From Bartonella raoultii (GTDB taxonomy: Bacteria > Pseudomonadota > Alphaproteobacteria > Rhizobiales > Rhizobiaceae), in assembly GCF_019659805.1 (NCBI RefSeq), contig NZ_JAIFRO010000001.1:205001-269000 (forward strand): a DNA stretch of 64,000 nt. Reading direction: 5' to 3'. Below the pieces are notes generated by a model. The model did no database searches, was not told the DNA's origin, and saw only the letters and a program-made list of their open reading frames with translations. A program made the translations under genes and the position numbers. This document shows, piece by piece, positions 38,742-49,800 of the stretch (the first letter of the stretch is position 1; every line of letters begins with the position of its first letter).

Positions 38742-39507
38742 AATTCCACCATATTCCCCCCACTTGTTTAAAAGAGTGATATCTTGCTACACTGTATTAA
38801 AGGAATATTTAATACGTTTTGTTAGAATTCTTTATATTTATTAGTTTATTTTGTATTTTATGTAAATGCAGAATAAAAAATTATGAAAAAACAACAATTT
38901 CAATTCGTCTCTTTTTAAAAAGATGGCTAAAAGTAGGTATAAAAAGCAATATTTAAAACATATGTTATTGTCTCTTTGAGACAAACGTGACATGTATCAA
39001 TGCTCTAAAACGAACATAAGCTTTTGTATAATAAATGCGAACAATGATAAGCTTATATCTGTCTTACTGGTTTTTAAAATGTAAATACAGCCTCGCTCGC
39101 TGAAAAAAGAGAGAGGTAAAGGAAAAACCAAATTCTGTCTTCTATTTTAAAAAAGAAAAACGGCACCATTCACGTTCTTTATATAATCAAAATATAAATA
39201 AATCGCTTTTTGAAATTATTATAAAAACTATTCTTATTCCTTTCCAAATAGTGTTTAGCACATACCAATCTCTCTTATAACATACCAGTAAATGATCTTA
39301 TCGCATCAAAAGAGAGATAAAATAAAAAGATATTCAAAATGACAAAACAATAAATCTACGAATATAGACAACCGCTATAAAATGAGATAATCATTCAGAC
39401 AAAAATGAATCAAAGCTCTCATACATAAAAAACAAAACTATAATTATTCTACCTTGTATTAAAAACAGCGAAAATCTCTTGAAAACAATACAAATCATTA
39501 CAAAGAA
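38742..39507. other. Non-coding gap between autotransporters 2 and 3
   Basis: About 770 bp of AT-rich DNA. The autotransporter 2 promoter-like element lies in the left part; no gene seen. Confidence 0.5.
38838..38866 (-). promoter_or_regulatory. Promoter-like element of autotransporter 2
   Basis: Minus strand TTTACA (38866-38861), 17 bp containing TAAAATACAAAATAAAC, then TAATAA (38843-38838). It lies about 97 nt upstream of the start codon; 13 of the 17 spacer bases match the element before autotransporter 1. Confidence 0.55.
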
Positions 39508-39532
39508 GAAGGCAGCATCTTGCGCTGCCTTC
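39508..39532 (-). terminator. Terminator of autotransporter 3
   Basis: Stem GAAGGCAGC / GCTGCCTTC around a 7-nt loop, 29 bp past the stop codon; on the minus strand followed by TTCTTTG. Confidence 0.75.
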
Positions 39533-39561
39533 TATATAAAAGAATGTACTATAGCTTATCC

Positions 39562-42500
39562 TTAAAAGTGATAACTCAGCCCACCAGAAAAACTCGTTCC
39601 TGAAAAGCCCGACTTTGTCAACTTATGCTGATAAGCTAGATCACCATAAAGTGTGAAGTTTTGAGACAGTTGGGCATTAAACCCTATTCCCGTTTCTAAT
39701 GAAGAACCAAAAGAACCAAGCTTAAAAGCATCTTTAAAATGCACAGATTTCTTTCCTCCCAAACCATGAGAAAGATAAAGTTTACCATAGAAGGAAACAA
39801 CATGTGGCTCATCATCAGACACATCAAGTGTTTTTGTTACACGCCCTCCAGCGCGTACCACCCATTGATCAAGTTTTCCCATTTCAATATCAAAATTGTC
39901 AATATCACGGGCTTTCTTAAACTGAAGGTGCTGATATACAACCTGAATTTGGGGATCCACAGTCAAGCCTTCCTCCCCTGTCATAAACATTTTACCAGCA
40001 GTCAATGAAGCATTAAGAGGATGGCCCTTTAATGTTGCCGTTTTATCTCTTGCAAGCGTGCGAACATCACCTTCAAATAAACCATAAGATAAAAGACCAT
40101 CGACATAAAAGCCTGTGTCATGCTTCAATCCACCATATGCCATCACTGACCATTTATGAAATGGACTCTTTTGACTCTGTGCAACATCCAAAGGCTGCAA
40201 AGAAAATTGCGTATAAGATCCCATAACCCCAAAAGACGCAGTACTATATGCGCTTTCTATAGCAGACAACAAAACACCTGCCTCTACGGCATGATAATCA
40301 AGCTCACCCCCATAACCATATTCCAACATGGAAAGATCTGAAGTATAACGGTGACTACCACCATAACCACGCAAGAAAAGATAAGGCATCTGCCCCTTTT
40401 CCATTTCCTCTCCAGAAAAAGTGCGTAGAGCTTCTAACCGCTGATTTTGATTCCTTATATCCATTAAACCAACTTGAAACAAAGCATTTGGCAAAAGGAG
40501 ATAAGTTGAAACTTGCGGAGCAACAGCTTTTACACCAGGCTTAGGACTAGGAGGAGGTGTTGGCGTAGGACCAGGAGGAGGTGTTGGCGTAGGACCAGGA
40601 GGAGGCGTTGGCGTAGGACCAGGAGGAGGTGTTGGCGTAGGACTAGGTTGAGAATCCATATATTTACTTTCAAGACGAAAATCCCAAAAGTCTCCGCTTC
40701 CCTTCACTAATCTTTGTCCCTGATCTGCTGCCCCTAAATGAGATTGCGGACCATAAGCTGAAAGCTGATACTGATAAGGTAACTCTCCCAATGTAACATA
40801 ACCACCTGCTAATTGAAAAGAATTCTCCTCTGCATTTCCAGAAACCTGAATAACTGAAATACCTTGAGTATTTCCACCATTTCCTGTAGATCCTCCTGGG
40901 CTTCCTTCAACAGCGCGCACATGAACTAGCGTTGTTCCAGAAACATCACCATCAATCAAAACACGATCCGTCATTTGATGACCAAGCGCTCCCCCGCCAT
41001 TTAAATAAGAGTTTATAAAGATATGCGCCCCGCCTCGCGCTCTATAAACCTCGCCCTTGCCTGTTCCAATAGTAAGAGTTTGATAATCATAGGTCGAAGA
41101 TGATTTTAGCCTTTTAAAATTAATAGAACTCTCATCCATAAGGCTTACCAAAGAAATATTAGATTTAGGCTGATTTCCCTGCAAATTCTGTTGTAAAATC
41201 CATGTAGAACCACTGCCTAAATAAAGCTCAGCATTAGAATGCTCATCAACAGAACTCCCTCCTCTAAGAGTAGAAGCATCAACCAAAAGAATCACAGATG
41301 CACCATGCTCAGCTTTTAACAATGAATGCCCTGAAAGAGTGCTCTGCGACAAACTCACCGCACCAGAAACCTTATTTTGACCATAAATGGCTGCACCACC
41401 TAAAGCAGAAAAATTTGTTTTGCTCAAAGTAACAACATCTAATCTTGCTGGAGTTTTTTCTTTTTCTAATAAATTTTCTTTTTTATTTTCAGATTCTTCT
41501 AATTGGTTTTCTCTCTTAAAATATATCCCGTGGTATCCCTCACCATTCACTTTAACAGAAGAAGACTTTAAATTAATCTCAGTTACATAAAAATTATCTG
41601 CCTCATCTTCATCCCCATCTTCAGAAGAAGATGCCGAAAGATCTGAAGGAATAACGGAGCTTTTTAAGAATACTCCATGTGTATTCTTCGTTTTAATATT
41701 GCCCTGAAAATCAACAGAAGCACCCTCATCCACTACAAAAACAGCATGACCTTTGTCTTTTGTTCCCTCACCATTAATTGTAACCCCGTCAAAAACGACC
41801 TTTCCTCCCAACACTGCAGAAACCCCATTACTATCCTTAAAGTCCAACATTCCCCCTTCCATCCAGATATTTGCCCCACTATGGCTCAAAAAACTATATG
41901 GCCCATTACGTGTGTTAATTTCCGTTCCCTCTAAAATGACCAGTGAATGCCCTATTGCTTCAACAGCCTTATTACTTTCCTTAATCATCCCCTTTTTTAT
42001 TTCCACTATCCCATTATTAGCAAAAAGAGCGGTATTTACATTCTCAAGCTTTGGTTCGATTAAAACAACCTTCCCGTCTTCTGATACAGACACAGCACGA
42101 AGAAAATTTTTATCAGGAACCTCACTACCAACAATAACATTCTTCCCCTGTACTCTTGTCCCTATCTTTTTTACCGTTATCGCTGTAGGATCAGAAGGAT
42201 AATGAGAGGCATTATCACGCGTAATCTTATAAGATTGATTGTCAATTCTACCTTCTCCACAATTATCGCATACATAATACAACCCATTGTAGAAATAGAA
42301 TAGAGGCTCCAAACCTTTTCCATCAGCTTTTTCATGTTGGACAGATGTATTTACCTCACCAGAACTCTCTCCACTTTCCCCACTCAAGTTATAATAGTTA
42401 AACCCTCCACTGATACCAAGACGGTTAGTCCCTCCAATAGGAGGAAGGGAAACATCACCAATTCCACCTTCTCTGCGAGAAGAATCGGCATGCATATTAT

Positions 42501-43200
42501 CTTTATCAGAGGTTTCTTCATTCCTTTTTTGAAGACTCTCCCCACTCTCCCCCTGAAGAGTTTTCCCTAGGTTACTTCCACAAAGAGGACTCGTATGTAC
42601 ATCATTTACATCACAGCTCTGCCCACTCTCCCCCTGAAGAGGTTTCCCTAGGTTACTTCCACAAAGAGGATTCGTATGTACATCATTTACATCACAGCTC
42701 TGCCCACTCCTCCCCTGAAGAGGTTTCCCTAGGTTACTCCCACAAAGAGGACCCGTATGTACATCATTTACATCACAGTTCTGCCCACTCCTCCCCTGAA
42801 GAGGCGGCCTACCCGCGTTACTCCCACTAAGAGAAGGAGCAAAGACTCTGGGCCTTCCACTTCCTTGTCCCCAAGAACCATGTACACCGTAGCCAGTATC
42901 CACACCAGTAAAGAGGCTATATTCATTTTTAGGAGTAATGCTGATATCATAATCATAATATGGGCTACTCCCCCCCCCATCATTATAAAGACTAACGACA
43001 TAATTCCCACTGTCAGCAACACCATCCCCATTGCCCTGATAGGTATAGACACCAGGCCCCATAACCTGAGTTTTTGTTATAGTATAAGCTTTACCGCTTT
43101 CCCCTATAGCTGAACAAACTCCCACTCCATTATGGAGAAAAGAAAGAATAGCTGTTGTGAAAGTACATACATATACATGATTTTTAAACACTTTAATCAT
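39562..43200 (-). CDS. Autotransporter 3, BafA/Cfa-like, with N-terminal repeats
   Basis: Autotransporter of 1212 residues. The signal is VYVCTFTTAILSFLHNGVGV. Unlike its neighbours it has an insert of about 270 residues before the usual passenger. The insert holds four copies of a 27-residue unit (SGQSCDVNDVHT, then PLCGSNLGKPLQG) at about 130-217, each with two cysteines. The normal passenger begins with YYVCDNCGEGRIDNQSYKI near 310 and closes with YQTLTIGTGKGEVYRARGGA and FWDFRLESKY (about 838). A Pro/Thr linker of four 8-residue units (TPTPPPGP) leads to the barrel from APQVSTYLLLPN (about 892) to GGLSYHF. GAGGG lies 4 nt before the ATG. Confidence 0.87.
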   Translation of the reverse strand: MIKVFKNHVYVCTFTTAILSFLHNGVGVCSAIGESGKAYTITKTQVMGPGVYTYQGNGDGVADSGNYVVSLYNDGGGSSPYYDYDISITPKNEYSLFTGVDTGYGVHGSWGQGSGRPRVFAPSLSGSNAGRPPLQGRSGQNCDVNDVHTGPLCGSNLGKPLQGRSGQSCDVNDVHTNPLCGSNLGKPLQGESGQSCDVNDVHTSPLCGSNLGKTLQGESGESLQKRNEETSDKDNMHADSSRREGGIGDVSLPPIGGTNRLGISGGFNYYNLSGESGESSGEVNTSVQHEKADGKGLEPLFYFYNGLYYVCDNCGEGRIDNQSYKITRDNASHYPSDPTAITVKKIGTRVQGKNVIVGSEVPDKNFLRAVSVSEDGKVVLIEPKLENVNTALFANNGIVEIKKGMIKESNKAVEAIGHSLVILEGTEINTRNGPYSFLSHSGANIWMEGGMLDFKDSNGVSAVLGGKVVFDGVTINGEGTKDKGHAVFVVDEGASVDFQGNIKTKNTHGVFLKSSVIPSDLSASSSEDGDEDEADNFYVTEINLKSSSVKVNGEGYHGIYFKRENQLEESENKKENLLEKEKTPARLDVVTLSKTNFSALGGAAIYGQNKVSGAVSLSQSTLSGHSLLKAEHGASVILLVDASTLRGGSSVDEHSNAELYLGSGSTWILQQNLQGNQPKSNISLVSLMDESSINFKRLKSSSTYDYQTLTIGTGKGEVYRARGGAHIFINSYLNGGGALGHQMTDRVLIDGDVSGTTLVHVRAVEGSPGGSTGNGGNTQGISVIQVSGNAEENSFQLAGGYVTLGELPYQYQLSAYGPQSHLGAADQGQRLVKGSGDFWDFRLESKYMDSQPSPTPTPPPGPTPTPPPGPTPTPPPGPTPTPPPSPKPGVKAVAPQVSTYLLLPNALFQVGLMDIRNQNQRLEALRTFSGEEMEKGQMPYLFLRGYGGSHRYTSDLSMLEYGYGGELDYHAVEAGVLLSAIESAYSTASFGVMGSYTQFSLQPLDVAQSQKSPFHKWSVMAYGGLKHDTGFYVDGLLSYGLFEGDVRTLARDKTATLKGHPLNASLTAGKMFMTGEEGLTVDPQIQVVYQHLQFKKARDIDNFDIEMGKLDQWVVRAGGRVTKTLDVSDDEPHVVSFYGKLYLSHGLGGKKSVHFKDAFKLGSFGSSLETGIGFNAQLSQNFTLYGDLAYQHKLTKSGFSGTSFSGGLSYHF
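40533..40650. repeat. 24-bp tandem repeats in the autotransporter 3 linker
   Basis: About four copies of GGAGGAGGTGTTGGCGTAGG plus four bases, encoding TPTPPPGP on the minus strand. The flanking units are slightly diverged. In frame, so changes in copy number would alter only linker length. Confidence 0.9.
42545..42815. repeat. 81-bp tandem repeats in the autotransporter 3 N-terminus
   Basis: Four copies of an 81-bp in-frame unit (marker TGTACATCATTTACATCACA at about 42597, 42678, 42759 and in diverged form), encoding a 27-residue Cys-containing repeat on the minus strand. Copies differ by few bases. Confidence 0.9.
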
Positions 43201-43810
43201 CGTTCCCTCGAAACTTTCCTTCCCCTCTCATTGAAAATAAAAACACGCGTAAAAACATCTCTCTGAGCACCCAAAATACGAAAAGGTGAACCAAAGGACG
43301 CATCTCATGTGCTCATTTGATCTGTGTAATGAATGATCAAAACAAATTGGGTGGAAGCTCTATAGACAATAAAAACCACTCATAAGAGAATAATCACTCT
43401 ATACAATTTATACGTGTATAATGCATTCTGTATTTTGTGTAAAGCAAAAATAAAACTAATGCGTGCAATTAATTAAAATTACAACTTGTTATCGTGTTTT
43501 TGAAAAATCGGTTAAAGATATGTATGCGGAAAATATTACCCCAATTCGTAAAAAACGAATTTTAAAAAACAAGGTATAGCAAGTATTATAGTGGTTAAAT
43601 CAGATCAGCATAAACAAGATATTATTGATAAATGCTATACTCTCCCCACGACTAAAAGCATTTACAGGTAATGGGCTAAATTATCTCATTATCGGTAAAA
43701 TTTAAAAAATTGCTGAAAACAGAGTAAAATACTTTTATGCACAAACAAAAATAATGTGCATTTATAACCTCAAAAGAAAGTTCTTTAAGAACAACATATT
43801 GTTATAAAGC
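43201..43810. other. Non-coding gap between autotransporters 3 and 4
   Basis: Contains the promoter-like element of autotransporter 3. I see no supported gene in the remaining 0.5 kb. Confidence 0.5.
43415..43443 (-). promoter_or_regulatory. Promoter-like element of autotransporter 3
   Basis: Minus strand TTTACA (43443-43438), 17 bp containing AAAATACAGAATG, then TATACA (43420-43415). It lies about 215 nt upstream of the start codon, further than in autotransporters 1 and 2. Confidence 0.6.
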
Positions 43811-43837
43811 AAAAGGCAGCACGATGTGCTGCCTTTT
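43811..43837 (-). terminator. Terminator of autotransporter 4
   Basis: Stem AAAAGGCAGCAC / GTGCTGCCTTTT around a 3-nt loop, 26 bp past the stop codon. Confidence 0.88.
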
Positions 43838-43863
43838 CCATAAGAGAAATATATCCCTTATCT

Positions 43864-46800
43864 TTAAAACTGATAGCGTATGCCTCCAGAGAAACTCGCT
43901 CCAGAAAAACCAGCTTTACTGATTTTCTGTTGGTAGAGAACATCAGCATAAAGGGAAAACTGCGGCAATAATTTAGCATTAAAGCCTAATCCAGCTTCTA
44001 TGGAAGAGCCCAAAGCTCCCAACTGGAAAGCATCACCGAAATTCACCGATTGTTTTCTTCCAAAACCATGGGTCAGATAAAGCTTACCATAGAAAGAAAC
44101 GGCATTTACTCCTTTGGCTTCTGTCATCGTCTTTGTCAAACGCCCACCAAGACGCACCACCCATTGATCCAGTTTGCCCATTTCAATGTCAAAATTGTCA
44201 ATATCACGAGCCCTATCAAACCGGAGATGTTGATAGATAACCTGAGCCTGCGGATCAATGACAATACCTTCATATTTCATTGCGATTGTTTGTCCACCCG
44301 TCAAAGAAACACTTAAAGGATTGCCTTTTAATGTTGCAGTCTTGCCGCGTGTAAGAGTATGAACATCACCTTTAAACAAACCATAGGATAACAGACCATC
44401 TACATAGAAACCTGCATCATGCTGCATGCTACCATACGCCGTAGCAGTCCATCTATCCAATGCATTCTTTTGGCTTCCTTCAACATCTAAAGGATTCAAA
44501 TATACTTTTCCATAAGATCCCATAACGCCTAGAGACAGAGCACTGTCAGCACTTTCTATTGTGTGCAACAAAGCACCAGCCTCTACACCATTATAATCGA
44601 CCTCACCTCCATAACCATATGCAAGCTTAGACAAATCAGAAGTATAACGGTAGCTCCCACCATAACCACGTGCAAACAAAGCAGGTTTCTCACGAACTTC
44701 CATCATTCCACTTGAAGTCGTGCGTAATGCCTCTAATTGCTTATTTTGGTTGCTAGCATCTATCAAACCTGTATGGAATAAACTATTTGGCAAGAGCAAA
44801 TAAGTCGGAACTTGCGGAACAACAGCTCTTACAGCATTTTCAGGAAGGGGAATAGATTCAACTTCAGGAACAGAAATCGCATGGAAACCTTTTGATTTAA
44901 CATACTGATTCTCTAAACGGAAGTTCCAAAATTCTCCACCATCTTGCACAAATTTTTCGCGAACATGCTCCTGTGCTGAAGTCGCGTCTGGACTATAAGA
45001 ACGAAGAGTATATTTGTAAGGCGAGTTATGCAGTGCAACATAATTACCAGCCAGTACGAAGGAATCCTTTTCTGCGTTTCCGTAAACCTGGATAAGTGAA
45101 ACAGCATGCGCATTCTGGGTGTTGTCTTTACCTGCTCCTACATTTCCGGAAGTTCCGTGTACATAAACTGTAGTTTTTCCAGAAACATTACCACGAATTA
45201 ACAAACGATCGGTTACTTGATTATTACTCGAATCGTTAGGATTCAAATACGCATTGAGACGAATTGAAGCATCGCCCTGCGCCTCATAAACCTGACCACT
45301 TCCATTTCCAATACGCAGAGTTTGATATTCCCTTCCAGATTCTGAAGGTTCAAACTCAATAAGACTATTTATAAGACTTACAGAAGAAATACATGAATCG
45401 GCGCATTCTGAATTCGAAAGCTCCCAATTCTTTACACTTCTCTTTAGAAGCCATTCTGATCCATTCGTCAAATTCAATTGAGCATAAGAGTTTTTATCAA
45501 CATGGATACGCCCTGCAATAATGGAGTTATTCACTGAAAGTAATACATTAGAGTGATTTTCAGCTTTCAATAACATATCACCAGAGAAAGTTGTCTTATT
45601 TTCTAAGGAGACACGACCTGCTGAATTGTTGCCATAAATTGCTATACCTTTTGCAACTTCGAAATTCGTTCTTTTCAACGAAACTTCCCCGCTTACAGCT
45701 TGTGATCCAGTATTTCTTTTAACAACATATACTCTCTCAGTGGTATTTGTTTTTTGGGACTGTTCCACTGATGGCTCTAAAACAGCTTTCCTTAAATTCT
45801 CATTTTGACTTTGTCTATTTATTCCTTTCTTTGTTATTCCATCAAAATATATACCATATTTCCCATCACCCTCCACGTTAACCGTAGAAGACTCTATACT
45901 AACGCGATTTGTAGACGTAGACGGACGTGCATCAGCAGATCTCCTTCTCCTAGAGGAACCCGTCTCAGCAATAGCATCATTATCCATAATCCACAAAGCG
46001 TTGGCATCAGTCACAACATGCCCATTTGTAAACTCAACAGAACTACGATCACTCAACAGAAAAGCAGCGCGTCCAAATGTTTCTGTAGAATGTGCTGCTG
46101 CCTTTCTCGCAGTAATGTTCACATTATCTAATTTAATACGTCCGCCCAATTCCGATCTCACTGCCACTCCGTCTGTAAGACTAATTGATCCAGACTTCAT
46201 AGTAGCCTGACCTCCATTGCTCGCCAATCCTGCTACAGCGAAAGGTCCTGACACACTAATTCTCGTATTATCCAACTCAACAGAGGAATCGGAATTTACG
46301 AAAACGCCGGCATAACGCGCATTGATCGCCCCACCAGTCATTTGAACCTTCCCACCACGTTGGGCCTCAACTCCGATCATAGAAGATTGAATATTTGAGT
46401 TTTTATTCAAAACAATCTTTGCACCATCTTCCGCAAGCACAGCACTCACAGGTTGCAACTGATTAAGATCAACAGACCTCTCACGCTCAAGAGAAACAGT
46501 ACTAATGATGGTTGTACCCTCCACATTAATCGTTGTATTGGGCTGCATTGCACGCACAGAATGTTGCGTATCACCACTTACTCTCAGTGTACGACTTTCT
46601 ATTTTATATGATCTTCCATCATTACATGTATAAGAAGTAGATACTGCTTGGGTATTATTATTATTGATAGCATCGCAATTAGAAGCAACCTGTTGAGTAT
46701 GAGCAATAGGCACAGCAGTTACAGTGGGAGATACATTCGATTCCCCAGAAGTTCTAGATCCCTCAGAAGATAGCAAAACGACTCCCTCAGCCCCTTCAGA

Positions 46801-49800
46801 TCTAGACAAAAACCTAGATTTAGACAAAGACTTTCTAGAACTAGCAGATTGCTTAGGACCCTTAGTTTCTCCAGAAACCGCCGGCTGTTGCGTAGTAGTA
46901 GTATCAGGCTGAGTCGTAGTATTAGCAAGCTGTTGCGTAGTAGCGGTATCAGTCTGTTGCGCAGGAGTAGTATCAGGCTGTTGCGTAGTAGCAGTACCAG
47001 TCTGTTGCGTAGTAGCAGTACCAGTCTGTTGCGCAGTAGCAGTATCAGTCTGAGTATTAGCAAGCTGCTGCACAGGAGTAGTGTCAGCAGATTGCTGCGT
47101 AGTAGTAGACGTGGAAGCAACGGATTGGACGCGTGCTACAGGTGCAAGTCCCTGAGATACAGAAGAAAAACCCGGTGTCATAGAAATATCACTTGTAGAC
47201 ATTTCTTCTAAAGTATTACCAACTGTATCAGATCCTGTGGGTGAAACAGGTAAAAGAGATCCTTCAGAACCAATATTCTCAAGTAAAGGAGTAGAAGAAG
47301 CACCCTCTGTTAATCCTGCAGACAAACCGCTTGTCTCATCTACAGTCCCCACAGGTTGAGGAGGAACAGAAAGAGGGGGCGTATTTATTGTTCCTAAAGA
47401 CTCACTTACGTTAGATCTTTCGCGTGCTTCAGGACCTCCAACTGCTGTTTCAGGGCTTCCAACTGCTTCAGATTTCAAAATAGTATTAGGTCTTTCAGGT
47501 GTAGCCCCTCCCGTTCCCAAACTTCCATTCTCTACAACACCACCAGGAGCAGAACCAGGTTCTACTGCATTTGGTTGCGAAACAGAACCTTCCACAGGGC
47601 TATTTACAGTTTGCAATTTACCTTCTAACCGGTACTCCCAAATCTCTGGACTTGTTGACAAACTACTATCAAAATACGTTATACCTGGAATATCTGAAGA
47701 AGTCGTTTTATTGTAAGCGCGAAGGATATATGGATAAGGTAAACCTTGCACTGTAACATACTCATTATCCAACGTAAAAGATTCTGCTGTTGCCTGTCCA
47801 TAAACCTGAATAAGTGAAATACTCTTATATTCTGGAACAATTGACATACCCCTAGATTCTTCACCTGCACCATTTTGATCTTGTGAACTACCTTCACCAT
47901 TTTCGAGAACATTGGATAGTTTTTCATTCACATGTACCTTAGTTTTACCAGAAACATTACCATGAATAAAAAGCCTATCAGACATTTGAGCATTTGTTGC
48001 TGCATAAGCTGACACAGATGCGCCAAAATAAATATGAGAATTTCCAGAAGCAGTGTAAACTATGCCACTTCCATTTCCTATGCGAAGCGTTTGATAATTA
48101 CCGTTTTGAGAAAGAAATGCAACTGTAGAATTATCAAGTTTTATAGATGAAAGACAAGAATCTATACAATTTCCATTCAATCTCGTTTGACTTTTCGTTA
48201 CGTGCCACTCCGATCCGTTAAACAAATAAACCCTAGCATGCGCATTTGAATCAAAATAGGTAGCACCTCTAATTATAGAATCATTAACAAAAGCTGACAC
48301 ATCAGCCTTAGATACAGCTTTCAAGAATAAATTACCGGAAACTTCTGATTCTCTATCTATAAGAACAGAACCTTTCATATTATCACCCAAAAGGACTACA
48401 CCCTCAGGAACCTTAAGAGTAGTTCGTTGCAGAAGAACTAAAGGCTCCTTATTTTCACTAGAATCATCAATTCTTCCAGTTCCTTGCGGTTCAGTTGCTT
48501 TTGCTTTTTGCGTTCTATCTTGATTATCAAAATATACGCCAATAGATGATGCATCCGTCAGATTAATAGTTGAAGATTCTATAGAAGCCTTAACCTTAAA
48601 TTCTCTCTTTTTCTCCCCTGACGATTGAACTAAAATTTTGGGCATAAGATGTTTAACATAATTCGAAGCAGCACGAAAATCTCTAAAGGGATGTTGTAAT
48701 GTAATATCCCCCGGCACTTGCTCCATAATCACATCGCTCTCATCCACAGAGACCCATACAGCAACAGTATTCACACCATCAGAATTGTTAAATTTCCCAT
48801 TTTTAAAGGAAACAAAGCCTCCATCTACTACTAAAAGGCCAGTCGGCAATATTTCAGAACTTTTGGTCACACTGTTCGCATTTTCAGGTACGTTTTTTTG
48901 GATTTCAATCTTACTCCCATCTACCCGAACCATTCCTCCATGATCTACCATAACGGCTATTCCACCGGCTGGTAAAACCACTTCCCCCGCTTTCATAGTT
49001 ATTGCTGACTTATAAGCGCTATGCAAACCAATTGCACTAATACCTAAAACGTCATCCTCTTCCTCCTCTTCCTCGTCTTCCTCTTCCTCGTCATCGTCAT
49101 CGTCATTATCGTCATCAATCCACTTTTGGCCAATCACATTAATCTTTGTTCCATCCAAAGCAATAAGTGATTCACCATCATCATCATTACCATCACCATC
49201 AATATCACCATTAGCTTCAACGCCCACAGACGTAACCTGGATGCTTCCACCTTTCATGAAGACCACTCCATTATAGCCAGCATAAAGACCAACTTCAAAA
49301 TCACTGATTGATGAAGTGCTCAATTCAATCCGTCCATCTTGTGCGGCAAATACAGCGCTTCCAGAGTACAGCCCTGCATACTCAGGATCCTCATCTTCAT
49401 TAGGTTTATACTGAAGTTTCGTATCAGACAATTTAATAACCGTCGAATCAACGCCAAGAGGACCTTTTCCACCAGCGGCTCCCACACCAGGAACTGCTCC
49501 ACCAGCACCTAATCCACCAGCGCCTACCCCACCAGGAACCCCACCAACGCCTACTCCACCAGGGACTCCACCAACACCTACTCCACCAGGGACTCCACCA
49601 ACACCTACTCCACCAGGGACTCCACCAACACCTACTCCACCAGGGACTCCACCAGCAGAATCTTCTTCTTCTGCTGCTGCAACATTTCCCGCTGCTACAG
49701 CGTTAGCACCCTCCGTCGTCACAACAATCGTACTGCCACGCATTTCGTGCACCGCACCATCTTTACACAAAATAGGTTTATGTGCACTATCGGAATCTTT

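Noticed and set aside
43540-43760. Possible gene remnant between autotransporters 3 and 4
   Set aside because: Short peptide-like strings can be read (for example VVKSDQHKQDIIDKCYTL), but there is no family match I recognise and no start; not strong enough to call.
46719-47211. Leu-rich minus frame and Ser/Arg-rich plus frame over the Thr/Gln tract
   Set aside because: Out-of-frame readings of simple repeats inside the 2028-residue gene.
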